NCBI RefSeq assembly: GCF_002929845.1
Contig: NZ_PJJS01000040.1
Location: 38,256-94,450 of the forward strand
From: Cryobacterium sp. M96
Lineage (GTDB): Bacteria; Actinomycetota; Actinomycetes; Actinomycetales; Microbacteriaceae
Direction: 5' to 3'
Length of the DNA: 56,195 nt
In this document: positions 1-8,097 of the stretch, in pieces
How the letters are laid out: the number at the start of each line of letters is the position of its first letter
Numbering within the stretch: the first letter of the stretch is position 1
The notes under the pieces: model-generated
Seen by the model: only the letters and a program-made list of their open reading frames with translations
Told to the model about the DNA's origin: nothing
The model's database searches: none
Made by a program: the position numbers and the translations under genes

Positions 1-34
1 GCCTGAGGTCATCCGCGAGTTCGTCATGTTATGA
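1..34 (+). CDS. possible C-terminal end of a gene cut by the window edge
   Basis: Reading from base 2, ten sense codons (PEVIREFVML) end in a TGA at 32-34. The residues are a plausible helical C-terminus and the next 500 bases hold no convincing plus-strand gene, so this may be the end of an upstream gene. Eleven codons cannot identify a family and chance is a real alternative. Confidence 0.25.
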   Translation, partial: PEVIREFVML

Positions 35-65
35 GGATACTTTAAGGAGCACACGTAGTCGAGTG

Positions 66-482
66 TCACTCATCTTTTGTGGATAAAAGTTTCGTATCTT
101 TGTTCAGCAGCACGGCTGTTTGGCCGCGCGGCGCCACCGAGTCAGCGCTGAGCCCGCGGCCTGACCGGCAGCAACGCTCGGTGCCGTGGCGCAGGTTGGG
201 GACGACGGCGGATCCTCTCACGTGCGCCCGCTTTACGGAACGCGTGCCGGGAGGTGCAATGTGGCACGGGAACCCTGATGACTGACTCGCCGGGTCTCGA
301 CGGGCTTGACCACCGACGGGGCCGCGACTTCGAGGCGCAGACAGGCCCAGGCCCAGGACTGACGCGGGTCGCCCCGCCGACAGGTCCGCTACCGGCAGGT
401 CTGTGACTTTCGGATGGATCCGTCCGAGTTCTAGCCGACCCAGAAGGGTGCCGTCTCTGTAGGTATCTCGCTGAATCTCCAT
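66..482 (-). CDS. uncertain ORF or gene remnant, divergent from rbsR
   Basis: This 138-residue frame on the minus strand is preceded by a strong ribosome binding site (GGAGGAGACC directly before ATG), which is why it is listed. The first 45 or so residues (starting MEIQRDTYRDG) have ordinary composition; beyond that the sequence becomes rich in Arg, Pro, Ser and Gly, as in out-of-frame high-G+C DNA. I do not recognise it. A frameshifted or truncated gene that once ran leftwards from the rbs promoter region is plausible, and the remaining 35-535 stretch shows nothing else. Confidence 0.25.
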   Translation of the reverse strand: MEIQRDTYRDGTLLGRLELGRIHPKVTDLPVADLSAGRPASVLGLGLSAPRSRGPVGGQARRDPASQSSGFPCHIAPPGTRSVKRAHVRGSAVVPNLRHGTERCCRSGRGLSADSVAPRGQTAVLLNKDTKLLSTKDE

Positions 483-539
483 GGTCTCCTCCGCGCCGTA
501 CCGGGCATGCTACTTCGCTGCACTGTTCCTCCGGGCTCG

Positions 540-569
540 TTGACAGCGGCCCTCGCGGGGACCTAGTAT
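540..569 (+). promoter_or_regulatory. rbs operon promoter
   Basis: A perfect -35 hexamer TTGACA (540-545) is separated by 18 bp from a good -10 hexamer TAGTAT (564-569). Transcription would begin near 575-578, inside the palindrome that follows, and run into rbsR. Confidence 0.8.
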
Positions 570-571
570 GA

Positions 572-593
572 AATCGTTTCCATGGAAACGATT
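572..593 (+). promoter_or_regulatory. RbsR (LacI-type) operator
   Basis: This is a perfect 22-bp palindrome with half-sites AATCGTTTCCA and TGGAAACGATT, starting 3 bp after the -10 box. It covers the expected transcription start, so a bound repressor would block initiation. Each half also contains a smaller LacI-like unit with a central CG (for example GGAAACGATTCC at 584-595). Its position directly upstream of a LacI-family gene makes autoregulation by the first gene product the simplest reading. Confidence 0.8.
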
Positions 594-636
594 CCACGAC
601 TACATTGATACCCGCACGAACACGAAGAGGTGAGAG

Positions 637-1701
637 ATGGTTGCCATCACGATCAAGGATGTCGCCGCCCTGGCCGGCGTCTCCGTGGCCACGGCCTCCC
701 GGGTCCTGTCCGGCAGCCCGGCCACCTCGCCCGCGGCTCGGGCTGGCGTCGCCGCCGCGGCCGCCCAGCTCGACTACCGGCCCAACGCCCAGGCCCGCGC
801 CCTGCGCAGCACCCACACCGAGTCCATCGGCCTGCTGGTGTCGGATGTGCGCAACCCCTTCTTCGCCGACCTCGCCCACACGGTCGAACAGGCCGCCCTG
901 GCTGCCGGCTATGTCACGCTGCTCGGCAACGCGAATGAGCGCAAGGAACAGCAGGACCGGTACCTGGACACCCTGATCTCCAGGCGAGTGGACGGCATCG
1001 TCGTGGCACCGCTCGGGGACGGCAGCGGCAGCATCCGTTCGCTGATCGAACGCAAGATCCCGACCGTCTTCGTGGACCGCACCGTGGACGGCCTCGATGT
1101 GCCGAGCGTGACCACGGACAGCGAAACCGGCATCCGCCAGGCTGTTGCACACCTGGCCGCGGCCGGCCACACCCGCATCGGCTACATCTCGGGCCCGCAG
1201 GCCATTTCGACCGGCCGGGACCGGTTCGCCGCCTTCACTCGCGCGGTGGCCGAGTTCGGCCTCAGCCAGGACCCCGACTTGGTCTACTTCGGCGACTTCC
1301 AGGCCGCCAGTGGCTCGGCCGGCGTGCACGCGCTGCTCGAACTGCGCCAGCCGCCCACCGCCCTGCTCGCCGCCGACAGCCCGATGGCCGTGGGCGCGAT
1401 CGCCATTCTTCACAAGCGCGGGCTGCGTATCGGCCGGGACGTGGCTTTGATCGCGTTCGACGACATCGAGTGGTTCGCCCTGCTCGACCCGGCGCTCAGC
1501 GTCATCTCGCACAGTGTCGAGGACATGGGCCGGATCGCCGTGAAGATGCTGCTCGAGGTCATTGGCGGAGGCACCCCCGAGTCGGTGGTGCTGCCCAGCG
1601 AACTGATCATCCGGGCGTCGTCCTCGGCGCCCATCTCAGGAGTGCCCGATTCACCCGCAGCCGTTTCACCCGCATCCGGGCCGAGCCCGAGGAAGAACTG
1701 A
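637..1701 (+). CDS. rbsR: LacI-family ribose operon repressor
   Basis: A 354-residue regulator. Residues 4-23 (TIKDVAALAGVSVATASRVL) are the LacI helix-turn-helix, followed by a hinge helix and a periplasmic-binding-protein-like sensor domain from about residue 60 to 330. The last 20 residues are Pro/Ser-rich and probably flexible. The ATG at 637 has AGAGGTGAGAG in front of it. The gene opens the ribose operon: rbsA starts 1 nt after its stop, and a palindromic operator overlaps the transcription start. By family knowledge it should release DNA when it binds ribose or a phosphorylated derivative. The effector is inferred from the operon content. Confidence 0.9.
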   Translation: MVAITIKDVAALAGVSVATASRVLSGSPATSPAARAGVAAAAAQLDYRPNAQARALRSTHTESIGLLVSDVRNPFFADLAHTVEQAALAAGYVTLLGNANERKEQQDRYLDTLISRRVDGIVVAPLGDGSGSIRSLIERKIPTVFVDRTVDGLDVPSVTTDSETGIRQAVAHLAAAGHTRIGYISGPQAISTGRDRFAAFTRAVAEFGLSQDPDLVYFGDFQAASGSAGVHALLELRQPPTALLAADSPMAVGAIAILHKRGLRIGRDVALIAFDDIEWFALLDPALSVISHSVEDMGRIAVKMLLEVIGGGTPESVVLPSELIIRASSSAPISGVPDSPAAVSPASGPSPRKN

Positions 1702-1702
1702 C

Positions 1703-3211
1703 ATGAGTCAACAACCACTGGTCACCCTGCAGAACGTGGGCAAGACCTTCGGACCGGTGACGGTCATCAAAGACGTCACCGTCAGCGTCTACGCCGGCAA
1801 GGTGCAGGTGCTGCTGGGCGAGAACGGCGCCGGCAAGTCCACCCTGATCAAGATGATGGCGGGGGTGTACCAGCCGGACGCCGGCCACATCGTGGTGGAC
1901 GGGCAGACAGTCACCCTGCCCACCACCCGCGCGGCCGAGGAACTCGGCATCGCCACGATCCACCAGGAACTGAACCTCGTTCCCACCATGAGCATCGCCG
2001 AGAACGTGATGCTGGGGCGGATGCCCACCAAGCACGGCCTGGTCGACCGCAGCGCCCTGCGCAATCGGGCGCGTGCCGCCCTCGCCCTGATCGGCCTCGA
2101 CGTCGACGTGGACACCCTGGTCGGCGACCTCGGCATCGCCCGGCAGCAGCTGGTCGAGATCGCCAAGGCGCTCAGCATCAACGCCCGCATCCTGATCCTG
2201 GACGAGCCCACCGCGGCACTGACCCGCCACGAGACCGAGAGCCTGTTCGCCGTGATGACCGACCTGCGCCGCCGTGGGGTGGGCATGCTGTTCATCAGCC
2301 ACCACCTTGACGAGATCGCCGAGGTCGGCGACACCGTGACCGTGCTGCGCGACGGCGAGTTCATCGCCGAGGTGCCGGCCTCCACCCCCGAAGACGACCT
2401 CGTGAAGCTGATGGTCGGCCGCAACATCGAAGACCATTTCCCGCGGTCGGCCGGCGACGTGAGCCAGGCGACCGAGATCCTCACGGTCGACAAGCTCACC
2501 TCGGCCGGCTCGTTCAGCGACATCAGCTTCAGCGTCAAGGCGGGCGAGGTGCTTGGCATCGCCGGGCTGGTCGGCGCGGGGCGCACCGAACTGATCCGCG
2601 CGATCGCAGGCGCCGACCGGTACACCTCCGGCACGGTCGCCGTGCGCGGCCGGCAGCTGCCGAACGGCAGCATCCAGGCGGCAATCGCAGCGGGCATCGG
2701 GCACGTGCCCGAAGACCGCAAGGGACAGGGGCTGGTGCTCGACGCATCCGTCAACGACAACCTCGGCTACGCCACGCTCGCCGCCACCGCGAAGCTGGGT
2801 CTGGTCGACTTCGCCGGCCAACGCAGCCGGGCCGCCGAGGTGGCCATGAAACTGCGCATCCGGATGCACACCATCGACCAGTCGATCGGCGCACTCTCCG
2901 GGGGCAACCAGCAAAAAGCCGTGTTCGGCCGCTGGATCATCGCCGCCTCCACGGTGCTGCTCCTCGACGAGCCCACCCGCGGCGTCGATGTGGGCGCCAA
3001 GGTCGAGATCTATGAACTGATGAACGCGATCACGGCGGCCGGGGGAGCGATTCTGATGGTCTCCAGTGAACTGCCCGAGATTCTCGGCATGAGCGACCGC
3101 ATCCTCGTGATGCGCGACGGCCGGATCGCCGGCGAGCTCACCGCCGCCGAGGCCACCCAAGACGCAGTCATGACACTCGCCGCCCGCGATGTCGACGAGA
3201 AGTACGAATAG
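1703..3211 (+). CDS. rbsA: ribose ABC transporter ATP-binding protein, two NBDs
   Basis: A 502-residue protein with two fused nucleotide-binding domains, typical of carbohydrate importers of the RbsA/MglA type. The N-terminal half has Walker A GENGAGKST (residues 39-47) and Walker B ILILDEPTAAL. The C-terminal half has a degenerate Walker A (LVGAGRTE), an intact signature LSGGNQQK and Walker B VLLLDEPTRGVDVG. The degenerate second P-loop is normal for this family. The product energises import through RbsC with sugar delivered by RbsB. The start follows the rbsR stop by 1 nt, so translation is probably coupled. Confidence 0.93.
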   Translation: MSQQPLVTLQNVGKTFGPVTVIKDVTVSVYAGKVQVLLGENGAGKSTLIKMMAGVYQPDAGHIVVDGQTVTLPTTRAAEELGIATIHQELNLVPTMSIAENVMLGRMPTKHGLVDRSALRNRARAALALIGLDVDVDTLVGDLGIARQQLVEIAKALSINARILILDEPTAALTRHETESLFAVMTDLRRRGVGMLFISHHLDEIAEVGDTVTVLRDGEFIAEVPASTPEDDLVKLMVGRNIEDHFPRSAGDVSQATEILTVDKLTSAGSFSDISFSVKAGEVLGIAGLVGAGRTELIRAIAGADRYTSGTVAVRGRQLPNGSIQAAIAAGIGHVPEDRKGQGLVLDASVNDNLGYATLAATAKLGLVDFAGQRSRAAEVAMKLRIRMHTIDQSIGALSGGNQQKAVFGRWIIAASTVLLLDEPTRGVDVGAKVEIYELMNAITAAGGAILMVSSELPEILGMSDRILVMRDGRIAGELTAAEATQDAVMTLAARDVDEKYE

Positions 3212-3227
3212 AGATAGGGAAGCCACC

Positions 3228-4199
3228 ATGTCCACCACAACCCTGCCGTTGAAGCGCCGCGGTCTCGACTACAAGAAGTTCCTCGCCAACAACGGCGCCC
3301 TCGTCGGCCTCGTCGTTCTCTGCATCGCCCTGTTCATCGCGACTCCCGACTTCCTGACCGCGCAGAACCTGCTCAACATCGGCATCCAGGTGTCCACGGT
3401 GGCCGTGCTGGCCTTCGGGATGACCTTCGTCATCGTGGCCGGCGGGATCGACCTCTCGGTGGGTGCCGTGGCGGCCCTGTCGGCCATGTCGTCGGGCTGG
3501 ATGTTCGCCAGCGCCGGCCTCCCCGGCTGGATCGCCCTCCTGGGTGGTCTGTTCGTCGGAGCCCTGGCCGGCACCATCAACGGTTTGGCCAACGCCTACG
3601 GCAAGCTGCCCTCGTTCATCGCCACGCTCGCCATGCTCAGCGTGGCCCGCGGACTGACCCTGGTCATCTCCGACGGCCGTCCGATCTCGACGCCGGCCGA
3701 GGTCTCCTTCCTCGGCGGCAACCTGGGCCCGGTGCCGATGCCGATCATCATCCTTGTGCTCGCCGCCCTGGCCGCTTCCTTCCTGCTCAACCGGACTGTC
3801 ATCGGCCGCTCGATGTACGCGGTCGGCGGCAACGCCGAAGCCGCCCGGCTGTCGGGACTGCCGGTCAAGCGCATCCTGGTCACCGTCTTCGCCCTGGCCG
3901 GACTATTCGCCGCACTTGCCGGGCTCCTGCTCGCCGGGCGCCTCGACTCCGCGCAGCCGCAGGCCGCGGCGGGCTACGAACTCGACGCCATCGCGGCCGT
4001 CGTGATCGGCGGTGCCTCCCTCGCCGGTGGCCTCGGCAAGATCTCAGGCACTTTCGTGGGTGCCCTCGTGCTCGTCGTCATCCGCAATGGCCTGAACCTG
4101 CTCAACGTGACGTCGTTCTGGCAGCAGGTTGTGATCGGACTCGTGATCGCCCTCGCCGTGGGCGTCGACGTGCTCCGCCGCAAGACCCGCAGCAGCTGA
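3228..4199 (+). CDS. rbsC: ribose ABC transporter permease
   Basis: A 323-residue integral membrane protein with about eight to ten hydrophobic segments and conserved RbsC/AraH motifs: GMTFVIVAGGIDLSVGA near the N-terminus and AVVIGGASLAGGLGKISGT near the C-terminus. An in-frame ATG exists at 3189 inside the end of rbsA, but the ATG at 3228 has AGGGAAG at the right spacing and gives the usual family N-terminus, so 3228 is preferred. It forms the transmembrane channel with RbsA. Confidence 0.92.
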   Translation: MSTTTLPLKRRGLDYKKFLANNGALVGLVVLCIALFIATPDFLTAQNLLNIGIQVSTVAVLAFGMTFVIVAGGIDLSVGAVAALSAMSSGWMFASAGLPGWIALLGGLFVGALAGTINGLANAYGKLPSFIATLAMLSVARGLTLVISDGRPISTPAEVSFLGGNLGPVPMPIIILVLAALAASFLLNRTVIGRSMYAVGGNAEAARLSGLPVKRILVTVFALAGLFAALAGLLLAGRLDSAQPQAAAGYELDAIAAVVIGGASLAGGLGKISGTFVGALVLVVIRNGLNLLNVTSFWQQVVIGLVIALAVGVDVLRRKTRSS

Positions 4200-4273
4200 C
4201 CAGGCCGGCGGCCGACATCCGTCACCCCCTCTACCTTTCTCCTCACCCATCAATAACCACAAAGGAATACACA

Positions 4274-5218
4274 ATGAAGTCCTCCTCGTTTCGCAAAATC
4301 GCGGCGCTGACCGCCACCGCCGCCCTGATTCTGGTGGGCACTACGGCCTGCGGCCGTGGTGGCGGGTCTGAGGCGTCGGGCACCAAGATCGTGCTGGCCG
4401 TCTCCACCCTGAACAACCCGTTCTTCGTGGAACTGCGCGACGGCGCGCAGGCTGCCGCCGACGAGGCCGGCGTGCAGCTGAACATCGTCGACGCCCAGAA
4501 CGACTCGGCCACGCAGGCCAATCAGCTCGCCACCGCCGCCTCCGGCAGCACCAAGGCCGTCATCGTGAACCCGGTGGACTCCGACGCAGCCTCCTCCGCC
4601 GTGAACGACCTCCTCAGCGCGGGTATTCCGGTCATCGGGGTCGACCGCACGGTCAACGGCGCCGACCTGAACTCACTCGTCGCCAGCGACAACGTGGCCG
4701 GTGGCCGTCAGGCTGCCGACGCCCTCGCCGAGGCCATGGGCGAAACGGGCAGCGTCATCCACCTGCAGGGTGTCTCCGGCACCTCGGCCAGCCGTGACCG
4801 CGGCCAGGGCTTCGAAGAGGGTATGAAGGCCTACCCGAACATCACCGTGGTCGCCAAGCAGACCGCCAACTTCGACCGCGCCGCCGCGCTCGACGTGACC
4901 ACGAACCTGCTGCAGGCCAACCCCGGCGCGACCGGCCTCTTCGCTGAGAACGATGAAATGGCGCTCGGCGCCATCCAGGCGCTCGGGTCGCGGGCCGGCA
5001 CCGAGGTCGCGGTCGTCGGCTTCGACGGCACGGCCGACGGACTCGCCGCCATCGAGGCAGGCACCCTGGTTGCCACCATCGCTCAGCAGCCGGCCGAACT
5101 CGGCAAGCTCGCCGTTGAACTGGCCATCAAGGCCATCGCCGGCGACACGATCGAGAAGACCGTTCCGGTCGAGGTCGTCTCCGTCACGAAGACGAATGTC
5201 GGCGACTTCGCCAAGTGA
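4274..5218 (+). CDS. rbsB: ribose-binding lipoprotein of ABC transporter
   Basis: A 314-residue sugar-binding protein. Residues 1-27 form a lipoprotein signal peptide: Lys/Arg start, hydrophobic core, then GTTAC with the cysteine that would be lipidated, as expected for a Gram-positive cell. The mature part is a type I periplasmic-binding fold with family motifs LNNPFFVELRDGAQAAA, a VDRTV segment and a GFDGT segment. The ATG is preceded by AAAGGAA. A 74-nt gap separates it from rbsC, whereas rbsK overlaps its end by 4 nt (GTGA). It captures ribose outside the membrane and passes it to RbsC. Confidence 0.92.
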   Translation: MKSSSFRKIAALTATAALILVGTTACGRGGGSEASGTKIVLAVSTLNNPFFVELRDGAQAAADEAGVQLNIVDAQNDSATQANQLATAASGSTKAVIVNPVDSDAASSAVNDLLSAGIPVIGVDRTVNGADLNSLVASDNVAGGRQAADALAEAMGETGSVIHLQGVSGTSASRDRGQGFEEGMKAYPNITVVAKQTANFDRAAALDVTTNLLQANPGATGLFAENDEMALGAIQALGSRAGTEVAVVGFDGTADGLAAIEAGTLVATIAQQPAELGKLAVELAIKAIAGDTIEKTVPVEVVSVTKTNVGDFAK

Positions 5219-6138
5219 GTTACTCCGCCAGCACGGTCGTCGTCGTCGGGTCGATCAACGTCGACCAGCTGATCACCATCGAACGCCACCCGCTGCCCGG
5301 TGAGACCCTCATCGGAACGTCGATGGAGCTCCTCCCCGGAGGAAAAGGAGCCAACCAGGCCGTCGCGGCCGCCCAGCTGGGCGCCGCGGTGAGTATGGTC
5401 GGCCTGGTCGGCCGGGATCCGCAGGCCGAGGTCGCGACTGCGATCCTGACCCGCTCCGGAGTGAACTTGTCGAATGTGCGCGCGGTGGACGGCCCGACCG
5501 GCCTGGCACTCGTCACGGTCGCCGCCGACGGCGAAAACACCATCGTGATCATCCCCGGCGCCAACGCACTGCTGGGCGCGGAGGCCGTTGAGGCCAGCGC
5601 GACCGTCATCGCGGAGGCCGCCGTGGTGGTGCTTCAGGGTGAGATTCCCGCGGAGGGCATCGTGGCGGCAATGCGGCTGGCCACCGGCCGGGTGGTGCTG
5701 AACCTGGCGCCCGTGATCGAACTGGATGCCGCGAGCATCCGTCGGGCCGACCCGCTGGTCGTCAACGAGCACGAGGCTGCCCTCGTGCTCGCGCAGCTCG
5801 CCCCGAAAATGGTCATCCCCACCGAGGACGCCGAGCTCGTCGCCCGGCTCCTCGACTGGGGCGTTCCCTCGGTCGTGCTCACCCGCGGTGCGAAGGGCGC
5901 GATCTGCGCCGACCGGGACGGTACCCACAGTCTGGCGTCGCCACGGGTCGTTGCCGTGGACAGCTCGGGCGCCGGCGACGCATTCGTCGGCGCCCTCAGC
6001 GCGCAGCTCGCGGCCGGGTCGAGCCTGTCCGAGTCCGTGCGCCGGGCCGTGCGCGTGGGTGCCTTCGCAGTGCAGTCGCGCGGCACGCAGACGTCGTATC
6101 CCTCCCTGGCCGACGAGCTGCCGCTGGTACGCGCATGA
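5215..6138 (+). CDS. rbsK: ribokinase
   Basis: A 307-residue PfkB-family sugar kinase that phosphorylates imported ribose to ribose 5-phosphate in the cytoplasm. It shows the N-terminal signature GSINVDQL, the substrate-site motif GGKGANQAVAAAQLG, and the C-terminal DSSGAGDAFVGAL with the catalytic Asp of the GAGD anion hole. The GTG start overlaps the rbsB stop (GTGA), and its own stop overlaps the rbsD ATG (ATGA). The length is normal for the family. Confidence 0.93.
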   Translation: MSYSASTVVVVGSINVDQLITIERHPLPGETLIGTSMELLPGGKGANQAVAAAQLGAAVSMVGLVGRDPQAEVATAILTRSGVNLSNVRAVDGPTGLALVTVAADGENTIVIIPGANALLGAEAVEASATVIAEAAVVVLQGEIPAEGIVAAMRLATGRVVLNLAPVIELDAASIRRADPLVVNEHEAALVLAQLAPKMVIPTEDAELVARLLDWGVPSVVLTRGAKGAICADRDGTHSLASPRVVAVDSSGAGDAFVGALSAQLAAGSSLSESVRRAVRVGAFAVQSRGTQTSYPSLADELPLVRA

Positions 6139-6518
6139 AGCGCCGCGGCATCCTGAACGCCGACCTCTCCGGCGCCCTGGCCCGCCTCGGGCACACGGAT
6201 GTCGTTCTCCTCGCGGACTGCGGCATGCCGATCCCGGCCGGCGTTCCCGTGATCGACCTGGCGCTTGTGCATGGTGTGCCGCGCTTCGAGCAGGTGCTCG
6301 ACGCCCTGCTCGAGGAGATGGTGTTCCAGCGCTGCGTGGCCGCGGAGGAGTCGAAAACCGCCCCCGCCGGGGTCTGGCTGGCCGACCGGTTCGACGCGAT
6401 CGAGTACATCAGCCACGCCGAGTTGAAGGACCTGTCGGCCTCGGCGAAGCTATTCATCCGTTCGGGGGAGGCGACGCCGTTCGCGAACGCGGCGCTGGTC
6501 TGCGGCGTCTCGTTCTAG
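6135..6518 (+). CDS. rbsD: D-ribose pyranase
   Basis: A 127-residue RbsD/FucU-family mutarotase that interconverts pyranose and furanose forms of ribose, supplying the furanose used by ribokinase. Family features are the start KRRGILNADL, then LGHTDVVLLADCGMPIP carrying the conserved histidine, and the C-terminal segment RSGEATPFANAALVCGV. The ATG overlaps the rbsK stop by 4 nt. The last codons and stop sit in a short tandem repeat (6505-6543). It is the last gene of the operon. Confidence 0.92.
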   Translation: MKRRGILNADLSGALARLGHTDVVLLADCGMPIPAGVPVIDLALVHGVPRFEQVLDALLEEMVFQRCVAAEESKTAPAGVWLADRFDAIEYISHAELKDLSASAKLFIRSGEATPFANAALVCGVSF

Positions 6519-6543
6519 ACGTCTCGTTCTAGGCGTCTCGTTC
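6505..6543. repeat. 14-bp tandem triplication at the rbsD stop codon
   Basis: Units RCGTCTCGTTCTAG start at 6505 and 6519, with a partial third unit (GCGTCTCGTTC) at 6533-6543. The first unit contains the rbsD TAG. The third unit runs directly into the GAACGAATT site at 6546. Replication slippage or past element activity could have made it. Confidence 0.85.
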
Positions 6544-6545
6544 CC

Positions 6546-6559
6546 GAACGAATTGGTTC
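6546..6559. other. core-less version of the 87-bp hairpin element (site E)
   Basis: GAACGAATTGGTTC joins the outer left arm (GAACGAATT) and the outer right arm (AATTGGTTC) of the elements at 13155 and 30992 with the whole centre missing and a single AATT at the join. The next bases CACACCG resemble the bases after the right arm at 13155, and the preceding GCGTCTCGTTCCC resembles those before 30992. It lies between the converging rbsD and the gene at 6578. Confidence 0.55.
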
Positions 6560-6577
6560 ACACCGAACCCGGTTGAG

Positions 6578-7471
6578 CTACGGGTGACGGATGCCCCGGC
6601 CGGCCAGCACGGCCCGGTAGCCCTCGCGGTAGGTCGGATAGCTGAACGTGAAACCCGTGCCCAGCAGCAGATGGTTGCGGAGGCGTTTGTCGCCTCCGCG
6701 CTGGCTGTCCCGCGGGACGGGCCGAGTGGGCGCGGCAGTCGTTGTGCCGGGAGCGCCGGGTGCCTCAGGCTTAGGGGCCGGCAGTCCAAGCTCCTCGGCA
6801 AGGAACGCCAGCACCTCACCGCCGCGCACCGGCGCGCTGTCGACGCCGAGATAGAGGGTCGCCGGTGCTTCCTCCCGCAGCATCAGGTGCACGATCGCGG
6901 CCGCGGCATCATCCCGGTGGATGCGGTTCGTGTGGCGGGCCGAGGCCGACGCGGTGGTGCGGCCGCTCCGCACCTGGGTGATCAGGCGCTCCCGGCCGGG
7001 GCCGTAGATGCCCGACAGGCGGAAGACGACAGCCGCGGGGATGCGGGCGTGCAGCATCCGTTCGGCCTCGAGCAGAATGGCGTCGGTGCCCGGCCGCGGG
7101 TTGGCCGGCGTCTGCTCGTCGACCCAGCTCTCGTCGGACACGTCGTAGACGGCGGTCGACGACACCAGCAGCACGCGGCGGGGCGTGACGCCGGCCTCGT
7201 CGAGCGCGTCGAGGAGGTTCTGCAGACCGTCCACGTAGGCCGCCCGGTAGACCGCAGGGCTGGGGTTGCCCGCGGCGATCGCCACGATCACGATCTCGGT
7301 GTCGGCCGGCACGACCGGCTTGTGCGCGCTGAGGTCGACGGACTGGCCCTCGATACCGGCGGGGAGAACGGCCGCGTTGCGGCGCAACCCCACCACCCGG
7401 TGCCCGAGCGCCGCGAAACGCAGGCCCACCTCCGTGCCGAGGTCCCCGCATCCTGCAATGAGTACCTTCAT
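6578..7471 (-). CDS. NAD-dependent epimerase/dehydratase family (atypical SDR)
   Basis: A 297-residue protein with an N-terminal Rossmann signature (MKVLIAGCGDLGTEVG, residues 1-16). It also has VLLVSSTAVYD, which supplies the usual Ser and Tyr of extended SDRs, and FRLSGIYGPGR typical of the SDR-a5/YeeZ-like group. The frame is open upstream, but the ATG at 7471 is chosen because AGAGGAG precedes it and it begins the nucleotide-binding strand. The substrate is unknown; relatives act on nucleotide sugars or are uncharacterised. It is divergent from the PdxH-like gene, with 74 bp between the starts, and converges on rbsD. Confidence 0.8.
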   Translation of the reverse strand: MKVLIAGCGDLGTEVGLRFAALGHRVVGLRRNAAVLPAGIEGQSVDLSAHKPVVPADTEIVIVAIAAGNPSPAVYRAAYVDGLQNLLDALDEAGVTPRRVLLVSSTAVYDVSDESWVDEQTPANPRPGTDAILLEAERMLHARIPAAVVFRLSGIYGPGRERLITQVRSGRTTASASARHTNRIHRDDAAAAIVHLMLREEAPATLYLGVDSAPVRGGEVLAFLAEELGLPAPKPEAPGAPGTTTAAPTRPVPRDSQRGGDKRLRNHLLLGTGFTFSYPTYREGYRAVLAGRGIRHP

Positions 7472-7545
7472 CTCGCTCCTCTTGTCTGCTTCCAACGCTA
7501 GCGGCACTCTCTGAACGCTGACAGTCGACGCAGTAGGCTCGGTGG

Positions 7546-8076
7546 GTGAGCGAATCATTCCGCAGCATGCTGCGTTCCCTGCCGGATTTTCCCGTCGATC
7601 TGCCGATTTTCGACCCGGCGTCGGCGCCACTCGACCCGGCTGTACTGTTCCGGTCGTGGCTTGATGAGGCCCTCGCGGCCGGGGTTTCCCAGCCGCACGC
7701 CTTCAGCCTGGCGACCGTCGGCGCCGAGGGCATGCCGTCGTCGCGCATGCTCATCCTCAAGAATCTCGACGCCGAGGGCTGGCACTTCGCCACCTCGCGG
7801 GCGTCGCGCAAGGGCCGGGAGCTGACGGAGCATCCGTTGGCCGCGATGAATTTCTTCTGGTCGGCGCTGGGCCGCCAGGTGCGCGTGGTCGGCCCGGTCG
7901 CCGAGTTGTCGACGGATGCCTCGGCGGCCGACTGGTCCGAACGGCCCGGCGCCGACGGATCAGAGAACCCCACCTGGCAGCTGTACGCCCTGCGCCCGGT
8001 CGAGGTCGAATTCTGGCAGGCCGACCCCGGCCGCCGGCACGTGCGCCACCGCTACCTGATTCCCGCCGAGGGCTGA
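7546..8076 (+). CDS. PdxH-like FMN-binding oxidase
   Basis: A 176-residue protein of the pyridoxamine 5'-phosphate oxidase family. The FMN-binding core is visible as PSSRMLILKNLDAEGWHFAT and FFWSALGRQVRVVG, and the C-terminal dimerisation segment as LRPVEVEFWQ and RHVRHRYL. It is shorter than the usual 210-230 residues because the N-terminal extension is small. It may oxidise PNP/PMP to PLP, or it may be a paralogue with another role. The GTG start at 7546 fits the domain; I see no strong ribosome binding site. Confidence 0.75.
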   Translation: MSESFRSMLRSLPDFPVDLPIFDPASAPLDPAVLFRSWLDEALAAGVSQPHAFSLATVGAEGMPSSRMLILKNLDAEGWHFATSRASRKGRELTEHPLAAMNFFWSALGRQVRVVGPVAELSTDASAADWSERPGADGSENPTWQLYALRPVEVEFWQADPGRRHVRHRYLIPAEG

Positions 8077-8097
8077 GCGCGCTCGGGCTGAGGGGGA

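Noticed and set aside
142..1512. 456-residue minus-strand ORF across rbsR
   Set aside because: Composition is that of a shadow frame (His/Gly/Arg-rich, no domain), and rbsR on the plus strand has clear motifs.
6546..6559. SOS/LexA box (GAAC-N-GTTC)
   Set aside because: The spacing is six bases instead of four and the match to element arms explains the sequence better.
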